Of a stretch of DNA of 64,000 bases, positions 1-9,727 are shown piece by piece (the stretch's first letter is position 1; the number at the start of each line of letters is the position of its first letter). The stretch lies in assembly GCF_900636325.1 (NCBI RefSeq), contig NZ_LR134263.1, positions 1,612,001-1,676,000 on the forward strand, given 5' to 3'. Source of the stretch: Staphylococcus delphini (lineage in GTDB: Bacteria > Bacillota > Bacilli > Staphylococcales > Staphylococcaceae). The translations under genes were made by a program, and so were the position numbers. Under the pieces are notes generated by a model. It saw nothing but the letters and a program-made list of their open reading frames with translations. It was not told the origin of the DNA and ran no database searches.

Positions 1-204
1 ATATTTAATTTACTTGTGGAATACGAAGGCGAGTTGCCATTCTGGGATAAATCTAGCCCTGAAGCAATTAAAGAAGTATTTCATATGAGCAAAGGTGCAT
101 TCAAACGTGCAATTGGTCATTTATACAAACAACGCCTTATCAATATTGAAACAGGTAAAATCACTTTGACACGTAAAGGTTGGACACGTGCAGAAAATAA
201 ATAG
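1..204 (+). CDS. cvfB: CvfB (conserved virulence factor B), C-terminal part
   Basis: Reading frame open from base 1 and ending at 204, so only the last 67 codons are in the window. The visible residues form a compact winged-helix-like segment (phenylalanine-rich helix, then a K-x-Q-R-L-I-N strand/wing ending in KGW). This matches the C-terminal winged-helix domain of CvfB, an S1-domain RNA-binding protein that influences virulence gene expression in staphylococci. The S1 domains would lie upstream of the window. A factor-independent terminator follows directly. Identification rests on a short segment plus the cvfB-pepF neighbourhood known from staphylococci. Confidence 0.8.
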   Translation: MFNLLVEYEGELPFWDKSSPEAIKEVFHMSKGAFKRAIGHLYKQRLINIETGKITLTRKGWTRAENK

Positions 205-219
205 TTAATGATTCATGGG

Positions 220-250
220 AGGCTTGCCTTAAGTGGCGAGTCTTTTTTTG
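220..250 (+). terminator. Terminator after cvfB
   Basis: A 9-bp stem (AGGCTTGCC pairing with GGCGAGTCT, two G-U pairs) is followed by a run of seven T. Confidence 0.8.
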
Positions 251-380
251 ATCTTAAACACCCACACAAATGCTAAAAAACCTTACTACCATAACATTCC
301 TACACTAAAATTTACTTAGTTCATCCCAGTCAACTAATTTTTTAAATCCTTAAATATTTATTAACTCATATTTTTTTATA

Positions 381-409
381 TTGTCGTTTAAAACAGAACA
401 ATATATAAT
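381..409 (+). promoter_or_regulatory. SigA-type promoter of the surface protein gene
   Basis: TTGTCG (381-386) is separated by 17 bp from a perfect TATAAT (404-409), about 70 bp upstream of the start codon. Confidence 0.7.
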
Positions 410-445
410 AGCGATTAATGTGTTTATAAATGTTGTATGAAACAT

Positions 446-480
446 GAGATAAAGAGATAAAGAGATAAAGAGGTAAAGAA
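446..480 (+). repeat. 8-bp tandem repeat overlapping the ribosome binding site
   Basis: Three identical GAGATAAA units (446-453, 454-461, 462-469) are followed by a variant GAGGTAAA (470-477) and GAA. The variant unit supplies the only good Shine-Dalgarno core (GAGG) for the TTG start at 482. Changes in copy number by slippage would alter leader length or the ribosome binding site. Confidence 0.75.
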
Positions 481-481
481 A

Positions 482-3400
482 TTGATTACAAATAAAAACA
501 TATATAGTATTCGAAAACATAAACTTGGCGTGGCGTCATTCTTATTAGGGACATTATTTATTGTAGGGCAAGCACATGATGCTGACGCTTCAGAAGTGAG
601 CCCAACAACACAAGCACAAAATGTCGAAAAGGAACAGATGAAAACTGAGGGAGAAGGAGCATCTGATGTAGTAGAACAAGCAGTCAGTGAAGCAACACCA
701 GTAGCTGAAAATACACAAGAAGCAACACCTGCTTTAACTGAAGTCGCGAAAGAAGCAACACCAGTAGCAAATGAAAATGCGAAAGAAGTTAGAGTTCCTG
801 AAAGCACACAAGAAGTTACAAAAACTGAAGCAGAAGTGACAGAAATTGCACAACCTGTATCACACGTGGAAAAGCCTGTTACTCAAACAGCTGCACCTAC
901 AACAGGTAAACAACAAACTTCACCACGACAAGCACAAGAAGTCACTGCACCAGTGGATATGAAGGAAGTTAATGTGGAAACTGGAACAGATGTAACGAGT
1001 AAGGTAAAAGTAGAAACATCGTCAATTACTGCAAATCAAAATAAAGATAAAAAGATTAATGCGACAAATCATCGTCAATCAAATGCAGTCAACCCACACA
1101 ACGCTGAACGTGTTACATTAAATTATAATTGGTCATTTGACAACGGCATCAAAGCGGGAGATTATTTTGACTTTCAATTAAGTGACAATGTCGACACTAA
1201 TGGGATATCAACAGTTAGAAAAGTCCCACACATTATGGATAGTCAAAAAAATGATCAAATTATTGCTTACGGGGAAATTAATGAAAACAATCGTGTCCGC
1301 TACCGTTTTATGGACTATGTAAATCAAAAAGAAAATTTAAAAGGTAAATTGTCATTAAATCTATTCATTAACCCCGCAAAGGTTCAAGATGAAGGTGATA
1401 TTACTGTTTCATCGACTTTAGGACAAACTACAACTAATCAAAATTTCAACATTAAATACATTGACGGCGTAAAAAATGCGGCTGGTGTTACATTAAACGG
1501 TCGTCTTGATGAATTATCAAAAGCAGATCAATCATTCACACATTATGCGACATTTAATCCTAACAAGAATAAATTAACATCAGTATCGATCGTAGGAACT
1601 GTTATAAATGGGGCAAAACAAAATGGTAAACCAGGTGAAGTTAAAGTTTATGAGTTCGTTGGTAGCGGGAATCTCCCACAAAGCGTTTACGCTAATGTTA
1701 ATGATAACCAGCAATTTAATGACATCACTTCCAAAGTAAGTATAAGCAGCAACAACAGTTCTGGATATCAAATCAATTTTGATATGGAAGGCAAACACCC
1801 TTATGTGATAGTTTATAAAGGGCATTATGACAGTAATGCGAAAGATTTTTCTTTTAGAACAAATGCAACAGGTTACCAAAACTTAAATCAACATACCGAC
1901 TATTTATATTGGGGGTATGGTAATTCTTTCAATCTAACATGGGATAATGGGGTTGCTTTCTATTCTAACAACGCGAGTGGGGAAGGGAACGACAAACCTA
2001 TACCGCCAACTTATGGGTTCAGTCCAACAGTCGAAACAAGTCAAAATACTGTTACTTATTCTCCTGTAATGACTTTCCAACAAACTGGAGTTTTAGAAGT
2101 GATTGAAGATAGTGCTGTATTAAATACACTTTCACAGTCTGGTGAGGACCGTGGTGAAAATACTTCTCCAGTCATTGAGACAATGGAAGATACACAACCT
2201 GTTGATTTTGAGGAAACAACGACGTTCCCACCGTCAAATCATGCAAATGAAGTGATAGAGTTTGAAGAAGACACAAACTATGGTGAACAAGATACGGTAC
2301 ATCACTCCGATGTCGTTGAATACGACGAAGATACGACAACTGGCATGTTAACAGGTGCCTTTTCTGACCATACAACAGAAGAGGACACGATGGAGTACAC
2401 AACTGATGGCTTGTTGATTGAGTTCGAGGATGAAATGAATCCTAATGTGAGCGGTCAGTACGATGACATCTCAATGGATACGATAGAAGAGTCATCTCAA
2501 ATTGACACATTCACTGAACTTGAATCTGAATTTGGTCAACATGACGGTGCAATGGATACAATTGAAGAATCATCTCAAATTGATACATTCACTGAACTTG
2601 AATCTGAATTCGGTCAACATGACGATACAATGACATTTGAAGAAGACACTATCGTTGAGAAACCAAAAACGGAAAAGGGCAATCGAGTACCACTTGTGAT
2701 TGATTTATTAACGCCAAAGAACAACTACAAGTTCAACATTCAACCAGAAGCGCCTGCTACGTATCAAATTGGTGACTTTGTATGGCGTGATGAAGATCAT
2801 AATGGTGTACAAAACGAAGGTGAACGTGGTCTTGAAGGGGTTATTATCACACTTAAAACGGCTGATGGCACTGTAGTGGGTACAACAACTAGTGACGAAA
2901 ATGGCCACTACCAGTTCACTAATGTTCAAAAAGGCAAGTACATTGTTGAATTTGCTGTACCAGAAGGCTATGAAGCAACAAGTCGACATACAACAGCTGA
3001 TACTACAAAAGATTCTGACGGCTTAATCGCTCATATCGATGTTACTAAAGATGATATGACGATTGACGCTGGATTCTTCCCATTAGAAAATTGGAATCCA
3101 AAACAACAAGATGAAACGTATACAATTGGTGACTTTGTATGGCGTGATGAAGATCATAATGGTGTACAAAACGAAGGTGAACGTGGTCTTGAAGGGGTTA
3201 TTATCACACTTAAAACGGCTGATGGCACTGTAGTGAGTACAACAACTAGTGACGAAAATGGCCACTACCAGTTCACTAATGTTCAAAAAGGCAAGTACAT
3301 TGTTGAATTTGCTGTACCAGAAGGCTATGAAGCAACAAGTCGACATACAACAGCTGATACTACAAAAGATTCTGACGGCTTAATCGCTCATATCGATGTT

Positions 3401-3964
3401 ACTCACGACGATATGACGATTGATGCGGGATTCTTCCCATTAGAAAATTGGAATCCTCAGCCTGAGCCAAAAGATCCTAAAGAAAACGAACAACCTGAGC
3501 CGATGAAGCCGGATGAAATGGAAAAACCAGAACCTAAACAACCGGATGTACCACAACCTGAGCCAATGAAGCCAGGCGAAATGGAAAAACCAGAACCTAA
3601 GCAACCGGACGTTCCACAACCTGAACCGATGAACCCAGAAGAAATGGAAAAACCGGAACCTAAACAACCGGATGCGCCACAACCTGAGCCAATGAACCCT
3701 GGTGAAAAAGAAATGCCAAAAGAAATGCAACCAGGTGAGCGCAAGCCATCTCAACCATCAACTATGCCTCAGCACGAATCAACTGAAAAAGGGCATAGCA
3801 AAATGACGGCATCAGAACAATCATCAACAACTGATGAAGTGTTGCCTGAAACAGGTGAATCATCGTCACAATCATCTGCTTTGATCTTCGGTGGTTTACT
3901 CAGTCTATTAGGACTTGGTTTATTACGTCGATCACCCAAACAAAATCGTTCTTCAATGAAATAA
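482..3964 (+). CDS. LPXTG cell-wall-anchored adhesin, FnBP/Sdr-like mosaic MSCRAMM
   Basis: A 1160-residue surface protein. Translation most likely starts at TTG 482, because the frame then opens with a YSIRK signal peptide (Y8-K12, cleavage near A36). An acidic Glu/Ala/Thr-rich segment follows (about 37-185), then an N2-N3-like ligand-binding region (about 190-545). Residues about 560-745 contain EFEEDT-like motifs, as in fibronectin-binding repeats, with two near-identical 26-residue units at 665-690 and 691-716. Two nearly identical B-type repeats of about 119 residues begin at 760 and 879; each carries a DEDHNGVQNEGE motif as in calcium-binding Sdr B domains. A proline-rich wall-spanning region with 21-residue repeats, LPETG at 1121-1125, a hydrophobic helix and a basic tail end the protein. 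Sortase A anchoring is expected. Ligands (fibrinogen, fibronectin) are inferred from architecture only. Confidence 0.9.
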   Translation: MITNKNIYSIRKHKLGVASFLLGTLFIVGQAHDADASEVSPTTQAQNVEKEQMKTEGEGASDVVEQAVSEATPVAENTQEATPALTEVAKEATPVANENAKEVRVPESTQEVTKTEAEVTEIAQPVSHVEKPVTQTAAPTTGKQQTSPRQAQEVTAPVDMKEVNVETGTDVTSKVKVETSSITANQNKDKKINATNHRQSNAVNPHNAERVTLNYNWSFDNGIKAGDYFDFQLSDNVDTNGISTVRKVPHIMDSQKNDQIIAYGEINENNRVRYRFMDYVNQKENLKGKLSLNLFINPAKVQDEGDITVSSTLGQTTTNQNFNIKYIDGVKNAAGVTLNGRLDELSKADQSFTHYATFNPNKNKLTSVSIVGTVINGAKQNGKPGEVKVYEFVGSGNLPQSVYANVNDNQQFNDITSKVSISSNNSSGYQINFDMEGKHPYVIVYKGHYDSNAKDFSFRTNATGYQNLNQHTDYLYWGYGNSFNLTWDNGVAFYSNNASGEGNDKPIPPTYGFSPTVETSQNTVTYSPVMTFQQTGVLEVIEDSAVLNTLSQSGEDRGENTSPVIETMEDTQPVDFEETTTFPPSNHANEVIEFEEDTNYGEQDTVHHSDVVEYDEDTTTGMLTGAFSDHTTEEDTMEYTTDGLLIEFEDEMNPNVSGQYDDISMDTIEESSQIDTFTELESEFGQHDGAMDTIEESSQIDTFTELESEFGQHDDTMTFEEDTIVEKPKTEKGNRVPLVIDLLTPKNNYKFNIQPEAPATYQIGDFVWRDEDHNGVQNEGERGLEGVIITLKTADGTVVGTTTSDENGHYQFTNVQKGKYIVEFAVPEGYEATSRHTTADTTKDSDGLIAHIDVTKDDMTIDAGFFPLENWNPKQQDETYTIGDFVWRDEDHNGVQNEGERGLEGVIITLKTADGTVVSTTTSDENGHYQFTNVQKGKYIVEFAVPEGYEATSRHTTADTTKDSDGLIAHIDVTHDDMTIDAGFFPLENWNPQPEPKDPKENEQPEPMKPDEMEKPEPKQPDVPQPEPMKPGEMEKPEPKQPDVPQPEPMNPEEMEKPEPKQPDAPQPEPMNPGEKEMPKEMQPGERKPSQPSTMPQHESTEKGHSKMTASEQSSTTDEVLPETGESSSQSSALIFGGLLSLLGLGLLRRSPKQNRSSMK
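2474..2629 (+). repeat. 78-bp tandem coding repeat (fibronectin-binding-like units)
   Basis: Two adjacent 78-bp units, starting at 2474 and 2552, encode nearly the same 26 residues of the adhesin. Confidence 0.85.
2759..3460 (+). repeat. 357-bp tandem coding repeat (Sdr-like B domains)
   Basis: Units starting at 2759 and 3116 are almost identical over their first 300 bp at DNA level; the first visible change is one base, giving Gly versus Ser. This implies a recent duplication or ongoing homogenisation inside the adhesin gene. Confidence 0.9.
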
Positions 3965-3976
3965 ACATGACATTAA

Positions 3977-4014
3977 AAACCCCTGATTGCACGATGATGT
4001 GTAATCAGGGGTTT
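3977..4014. terminator. Bidirectional terminator between the adhesin and pepF
   Basis: A 16-bp near-perfect stem, AAACCCCTGATTGCAC with GTGTAATCAGGGGTTT, has A-rich and T-rich flanks. It serves the two convergent genes. Confidence 0.85.
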
Positions 4015-4023
4015 CATTCTATA

Positions 4024-5823
4024 TTAAATTTCAGTCGTTAATGACTCTAATTCGTCCACTAATTCGCCAATATAAGCAATCGTATCTTTAAGTGGTTGAT
4101 CTGTTGTAACATCGATACCTGCAAGTTGTGCCAATTCCACAGGGGACTTACTTCCACCTGCACTGAGTGTGTTCAACCAATCTTGAACTGCAGGCTCACC
4201 TTCATTTTTAATACGTTGTGCCATTATCGTACCAATAGTTAAACCAGCAGAATATGTGTATGAGTATAAGCCCATATAGTAATGTGGTTGACGCATCCAA
4301 GTTAATTCCGCACCGTCTGTAATTATCACAGTATCTCCCCAGAATTGTTCGATGACTTGTCGTTTAATCGCATTCAAAGTAGGGGCGCTAAGTGATTCAC
4401 CTTGATCGACACGTTGATATACTTCGCGTTGATATGCAGCTTCAAGTAAATGTGTCACCATATTATGATAGTACGTACGAGAAATAATCGAAGCAATCGC
4501 CCAACGTTTGAAACGCGCATCATTACTGTTTTTAAATAAGTAATTTAACATTAACATTTCGTTCATTGTCGATGGTGCTTCAACAAAATACATAGACGCA
4601 TCAGATTGTAAGTAATTTTGATGCTTTTGGGCAAATGTAAAATGTCCGGCATGGCCCAGTTCATGTGCTAAGACGAACGCTTCAGTCATTTTACCTGTCC
4701 ACGAAATAAAGATGTAGCTATGTGATGCATAAGGGCTTGCACAATAAGCACCTGTTTCTTTTCCTTTATTTTGCGGGAAGTCAATCCAACGCGCATCATA
4801 CGCTTGGTGCAGCATGTCGACATATTCTGAACCTAATACATCTAATGCACCAAAAATGTATTTTTTAGACTCTTCAATAGTAATTTCTGGTTCAAAAGTA
4901 GGGTCGATAGAGATTTTTAAGTCTTCAAATTTGAGTTCATCTAAACCATTCGCTTGTTGAACAAGTTTCGCATACTTACGCATAATTGGCGCTAAGTCGG
5001 ACATAATTAAATCAATTTGGCGGTGATACATTTCTAAAGTAACATCTTGTTCTTCCAATAAATACTCAATGACAGAATCATAACCACGCAAGTCAGCCTC
5101 AAGTTTTTCACGTTGAACTTGCGCATTATACACTGCAGCAGTCGTATGTTCATACTTTTTAAGCGTATCGCTAAAATGACGGAAACTTGCACGACGAAGC
5201 GCTGTGTCGTCATGATCTTCGTAATAACCTTCAAATGTCGTATAATCCATGTCATATGTTTGACCGTTGACTTCAAATGTACCGAAATCAATATCTAACA
5301 TTTTAGTCACACCATAAATATCATAGGGCACATCTAAAGCTGTTGACATACTTGCAAGTGCTTCTTCAGCTTTAGGATGCAATTGATGCGGCTTTTTCTT
5401 TTGTAATTGTGTTAAATAGTAGCCATAACCTAACTCTGAAATCGCTTGTTGCATCACAGCATCATCGAGATTTAATAGTTCTGACTCTACAAATGTCAAT
5501 TGGCTTAAAACTTTGCCATATTGTGTAGAAAATAGGGCGTTTAAACGTTGTCTTTCAGCATCTGATGTATCGACACTATGGAGAAGTTCCGCATAGTTAC
5601 CCGCACGTTCTAATTCAACGAGCAATTGCGCATATGTATTTAAACCTTTTTCAATATTTTCGACAGTATTGAGTTGGTTTTCGTATTGCGCTTTAAATGC
5701 TTGAGCTTCTTGCGGCAATGATTTCAGCGCTTGTTCATAACTTTCCGAATTAGGATATAAATCCGTCAAATCCCAAGTTTCTGCTGTAGCAACTTCTGAA
5801 CGCTGTGGTAGTTTTTGTGACAT
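4024..5823 (-). CDS. pepF: Oligoendopeptidase F (M3B)
   Basis: A 599-residue cytosolic zinc metallopeptidase that degrades oligopeptides. The M3 zinc-binding HExxH motif is seen as HELGH at residues 387-391, in a helical M3-type fold, and the full length matches staphylococcal PepF. The start at 5823 has an AAGGAGG ribosome binding site with good spacing. The gene is convergent with the adhesin and divergent from the next small membrane gene, so it is probably transcribed alone. Recognition of the family is confident; substrate range is not visible. Confidence 0.93.
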   Translation of the reverse strand: MSQKLPQRSEVATAETWDLTDLYPNSESYEQALKSLPQEAQAFKAQYENQLNTVENIEKGLNTYAQLLVELERAGNYAELLHSVDTSDAERQRLNALFSTQYGKVLSQLTFVESELLNLDDAVMQQAISELGYGYYLTQLQKKKPHQLHPKAEEALASMSTALDVPYDIYGVTKMLDIDFGTFEVNGQTYDMDYTTFEGYYEDHDDTALRRASFRHFSDTLKKYEHTTAAVYNAQVQREKLEADLRGYDSVIEYLLEEQDVTLEMYHRQIDLIMSDLAPIMRKYAKLVQQANGLDELKFEDLKISIDPTFEPEITIEESKKYIFGALDVLGSEYVDMLHQAYDARWIDFPQNKGKETGAYCASPYASHSYIFISWTGKMTEAFVLAHELGHAGHFTFAQKHQNYLQSDASMYFVEAPSTMNEMLMLNYLFKNSNDARFKRWAIASIISRTYYHNMVTHLLEAAYQREVYQRVDQGESLSAPTLNAIKRQVIEQFWGDTVIITDGAELTWMRQPHYYMGLYSYTYSAGLTIGTIMAQRIKNEGEPAVQDWLNTLSAGGSKSPVELAQLAGIDVTTDQPLKDTIAYIGELVDELESLTTEI

Positions 5824-5894
5824 AATAAAACCTCCTTAGAAAATATATTAATCTCATTATAACGTTTTTTAACATCTTTTTGCATGTGAAATCA

Positions 5895-5924
5895 TTACAC
5901 GCGCCATTAAAAATCTAGTATAAT
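5895..5924 (+). promoter_or_regulatory. Promoter of the small membrane protein gene
   Basis: TTACAC (5895-5900), an 18-bp spacer and a perfect TATAAT (5919-5924) lie 30 bp before the start codon. Confidence 0.6.
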
Positions 5925-5954
5925 GAAGGCTAAATACAAAAAGGAGGTTCATAC

Positions 5955-6278
5955 ATGGCCATTTTAGACATGCCAAACTATATTTGGATTACACTTCTTA
6001 TCATGGTTGTTTTAACATTGTTTTGTACACTTGTCCTTAACAAATGGTTCATTACAGCAATCATCATGTTCATTGTACTCGGTGCTTTAGCATTTATTTT
6101 GCCAAACTTTAAACCGATTCATTATGAACCTTTATTAGGTTTTGCAGCGTTCGTCGCAATCTTGAGCTTAATTTTAAGTCTCATTTTATGGTTTATGACA
6201 CGTGACTGGCGCAAAAAACGACAATTGAAAAAGTATGAGAAAGAACGCGCACGCTTTGAACAACAACATCGTCCATAA
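5955..6278 (+). CDS. Small conserved membrane protein, function unknown
   Basis: A 107-residue protein with a strong AAGGAGG site 9 bases before the ATG. Three hydrophobic segments are visible (about residues 10-30, 33-52 and 60-80), followed by a strongly basic cytoplasmic tail rich in Lys, Arg and Glu. I do not recognise a functional family. It has its own promoter and terminator, so it appears to be a single-gene transcript. Confidence 0.8.
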   Translation: MAILDMPNYIWITLLIMVVLTLFCTLVLNKWFITAIIMFIVLGALAFILPNFKPIHYEPLLGFAAFVAILSLILSLILWFMTRDWRKKRQLKKYEKERARFEQQHRP

Positions 6279-6286
6279 TGATAACG

Positions 6287-6320
6287 AACCCAGTGATATA
6301 CTTAAGTCATTGGGTTTTTG
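6287..6320 (+). terminator. Terminator after the small membrane protein gene
   Basis: A 10-bp stem, AACCCAGTGA with TCATTGGGTT (one G-U pair), followed by T-rich sequence. Confidence 0.8.
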
Positions 6321-6940
<620 letters not shown>

Positions 6941-6946
6941 AAAAAT

Positions 6947-6988
6947 AAAAAGCCAGTCGCTTTGCATGACACAAAGTACGGGCTTTTT
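6947..6988 (-). terminator. Terminator of femAB
   Basis: AAAAAGCC (6947-6954) pairs with GGCTTTTT (6981-6988); an inner TTTG/CAAA pair extends the stem. Confidence 0.75.
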
Positions 6989-6997
6989 ATCGTTCGT

Positions 6998-8257
6998 TTA
7001 TCGTTTAATTTTTGAGCGCAATCGATTTAACACATCAAATACGAAATATTTCACTTTGTGAATCGGTTTATAGAAGTCACCAACGAGCTCTTCAATTTGC
7101 ACACCGAATCCACGTTTAAAGCGATACACACCATAGTCCTCACTATTCTCAGTGAAATCGCCTGATACGCCGTAAAAATTATAACGCTCATAACCATGGT
7201 CAAAGCAGTAATTAATCATAAACCAATGCATCGCGTAAGGTCCCATAAAGTGATTGTATTTCTCACTTGAACCGCCAGAGAAGTAATTAATTTCATACGC
7301 ATTCGCAAAATAAACACCTGCTGCTAAGTTTAACACAGAGCCGTCCGTTTTACGCAATTCGCTTGCTTTTAACATCTCCTGTTGATCATGGTCGATTTGT
7401 TTATCTAATTCCGCAATTTTCTTAATTTGCTTATCCGATTTGTTTTCATTCGCCATCATTTGATCACGGCGCGTTTCTTTGTCATTTAAACTTTGTTGCA
7501 ACGACGTAATATACTCATCTAAATCAATATATGCTAATGGTACGAGCGCTTTATGACCATATGTGTTGATAAAGTTTTTAAAGTATTCGTCCGTTTTAGA
7601 CACAAAACCTGCACGTTCTTCAGTTTCGCGGTATAACTCTAAAAATTGATCAAATTCATCCGCTTCAAGAAATCTTACTTTCACGCCAAAATTCGTCGCT
7701 TTATTAATATTACGTTTACGCTGGCTATCGAATTGCTTCTTCAACGTTTGTGGTGTGTGACCTTTTAAATCCAACACACCCATCCATCTCACTTGGCTAG
7801 ACGTATCATAGGATGTTGTAAAACCATGATGACGATAACCGTGTGACTTAAATAGCTGTACCAGTTTATCGTTAGGCATTTTGTCGCCAATAGGATGAAT
7901 GTCTTTGTCATACACTTGATAAATCCAATACGGGTCCATTTTGACGTATAAGCATTTGTTTCTATTTAAATATTGGTCTAATGCTTTCAAATAAAAATCG
8001 GCTAATCCTAAATCGCTATAATCCATGACGGGACCACGATTCGAATAATAAACATAACTTCCTGCTGTTGGAATTTTGGAAAATAAGCTCGCTGCTAAAA
8101 CTTGGTTGTTGTCATCTTTCACGCCTAACAGTACCACTTGAAAATCGTCTGCTTCTCGTGTTGCAATATTTTCTTTCACCTGAAAATAATGGCTTTCTAA
8201 TGCAGGATTTTGAACAAATTGGTCGTATTCTTCAACTGTTAATTCTGTAAATTTCAT
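6998..8257 (-). CDS. femB: FemB aminoacyltransferase (glycines 4-5 of the pentaglycine bridge)
   Basis: A 419-residue FemABX-family enzyme. It uses glycyl-tRNA to add the fourth and fifth glycines to the lipid II interpeptide bridge on the inner membrane face. Two GNAT-like halves flank a charged coiled coil (about residues 235-300), as in the family. I chose the ATG at 8257 because AGAAGGGGA lies 8 bases upstream; a GTG at 8281 has no such site. It lies 29 bp downstream of femA in the same direction, so the two form one operon. Assigned as FemB by position after femA and overall similarity. Confidence 0.95.
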   Translation of the reverse strand: MKFTELTVEEYDQFVQNPALESHYFQVKENIATREADDFQVVLLGVKDDNNQVLAASLFSKIPTAGSYVYYSNRGPVMDYSDLGLADFYLKALDQYLNRNKCLYVKMDPYWIYQVYDKDIHPIGDKMPNDKLVQLFKSHGYRHHGFTTSYDTSSQVRWMGVLDLKGHTPQTLKKQFDSQRKRNINKATNFGVKVRFLEADEFDQFLELYRETEERAGFVSKTDEYFKNFINTYGHKALVPLAYIDLDEYITSLQQSLNDKETRRDQMMANENKSDKQIKKIAELDKQIDHDQQEMLKASELRKTDGSVLNLAAGVYFANAYEINYFSGGSSEKYNHFMGPYAMHWFMINYCFDHGYERYNFYGVSGDFTENSEDYGVYRFKRGFGVQIEELVGDFYKPIHKVKYFVFDVLNRLRSKIKR

Positions 8258-8286
8258 ACCAATAAATCCCCTTCTCTTCACTCATC

Positions 8287-9552
8287 TTATCTTTTAATCT
8301 TCTCTTTAAGCTGTTTTAATGTCGTATAAATCTTATAGACCGGTTTTTGAACGGGTTTAATAAAATCACCTACGTATTCAATGACATCTGCGTTATAACC
8401 TTTTTTGAACTTAACCACGCCAGCATCTTCCGCATCTTCAGTAAAGTGACCACTAATGCCATAAAAGTTGTAACGTGGAATATGGTGTTCAATTGCGTAG
8501 TTAATCATTTCCCATTGAACGGCATAGCTTCCTGCAAAGTGACGGAATTCATTTGCTGTGCCACCCGCATAATACACCACTTCAAACGGATTAATAATAA
8601 AGAAACCTGCTGATATCGGTAATGTGTCACCATGTTTCGCTTGTAATTGTTCCGCTTCTTGAATTTTAGCTTGATTCGCTTCTAACTGTTGCATTAAATT
8701 GTTCTTCTTATTCAATGCTTTTGGGTTATCTGGGCGTTTCTCAAGTTCTTTTTCAGTTTTAGCAATTTGTTTGTGGAAATCTTGCTCTTCAGATTTCAAC
8801 TCTGGTATATACGTTGTAAAATCGATGTAAGCTAAAGGTACGAGTACACGATCTTGATAGTGTTTGAGGCGGTGATAATAAAAGTCATCTTCGCGGTCCA
8901 CAAAGTCTTTTGTTTCCGATGTCTCTTCCATGAACGAACGGAAAATATGTAACTCATTTTCATCCAAAAAGCGCACTTTCACACCATTTTTTTGCACTTT
9001 TTTCGTATTACGCTTTCTCAAACTATCCATATTGCTCAGTATATCTTTCGCTGTTTTACCTTCAACATCTAATACAGAATGGAAACGAATTTGTCTCACT
9101 GTGTCAAATCCCGTTGTAAAGCCTTCGTGTTCAAAGCCGAGTTGTGTCATTTTGTCAAAGAACCAATCATTTTGGAATCGTTCAATCACTTCGCCGTCAT
9201 GGTTACGCTTTAACATTGGTAAGTATGGATCGACTCTGACATATAACGCATTGTATTTTTTAACATATTTCGCGAGTTCATTAAAAAAGAAATGAACGAG
9301 TTCTTGATTTTCATAATCCATCACAGGGCCACGGTTCGTATAAAAGTATTTGAACACTTTCATGACCGGTACTGCAGTTAATAAACAAGCGGCTAATACT
9401 TGGTTTTGATTATCTTTAATACCAACGAGATGTGTTTCGACACCTTCTGCCACCTTGAGCTCGTAGTTCCCTACCATTTGTGTAAAATGGCTGTATGGCA
9501 TACTATCCGTGAACGTACCGAATTCTGCCGTCGTTAAATTTGTAAACTTCAT
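8287..9552 (-). CDS. femA: FemA aminoacyltransferase (glycines 2-3 of the pentaglycine bridge)
   Basis: A 421-residue FemABX enzyme that adds glycines 2 and 3 to lipid II after FemX. The N-terminal GNAT-like domain, the coiled-coil arm (about residues 245-300, rich in Lys, Glu and Gln) and the C-terminal half ending in a lysine-rich tail are all present. The start has AGGAG eight bases upstream. It is the first gene of the femA-femB operon. FemA affects lysostaphin susceptibility and methicillin resistance in staphylococci (family knowledge). Confidence 0.95.
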   Translation of the reverse strand: MKFTNLTTAEFGTFTDSMPYSHFTQMVGNYELKVAEGVETHLVGIKDNQNQVLAACLLTAVPVMKVFKYFYTNRGPVMDYENQELVHFFFNELAKYVKKYNALYVRVDPYLPMLKRNHDGEVIERFQNDWFFDKMTQLGFEHEGFTTGFDTVRQIRFHSVLDVEGKTAKDILSNMDSLRKRNTKKVQKNGVKVRFLDENELHIFRSFMEETSETKDFVDREDDFYYHRLKHYQDRVLVPLAYIDFTTYIPELKSEEQDFHKQIAKTEKELEKRPDNPKALNKKNNLMQQLEANQAKIQEAEQLQAKHGDTLPISAGFFIINPFEVVYYAGGTANEFRHFAGSYAVQWEMINYAIEHHIPRYNFYGISGHFTEDAEDAGVVKFKKGYNADVIEYVGDFIKPVQKPVYKIYTTLKQLKEKIKR

Positions 9553-9727
9553 TTTTAATACTCCTATTTCTCTTTATATCTTTTAGCGATATTACATTTT
9601 CTGATATACCCTTATTCCATTATCTTTAAAAGACATACGATCTTTTTCATTTCCCTCATAAACACCCTTGTAGTCTTTCTACATTTTAACGTATTGCGTT
9701 ACAATTCGCCAACAAGACGTGGTGCGA

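Noticed and set aside
424-807. Minus-strand frame opposite the start of the adhesin
   Set aside because: Antisense shadow of the repetitive adhesin N-terminus; it would run through the adhesin's ribosome binding site region, with no promoter or site of its own.
2474-3700. Regular repeats that could be mistaken for a CRISPR array
   Set aside because: The units are in-frame protein repeats of 78, 357 and about 63 bp inside the adhesin gene; there are no spacers and no cas genes.
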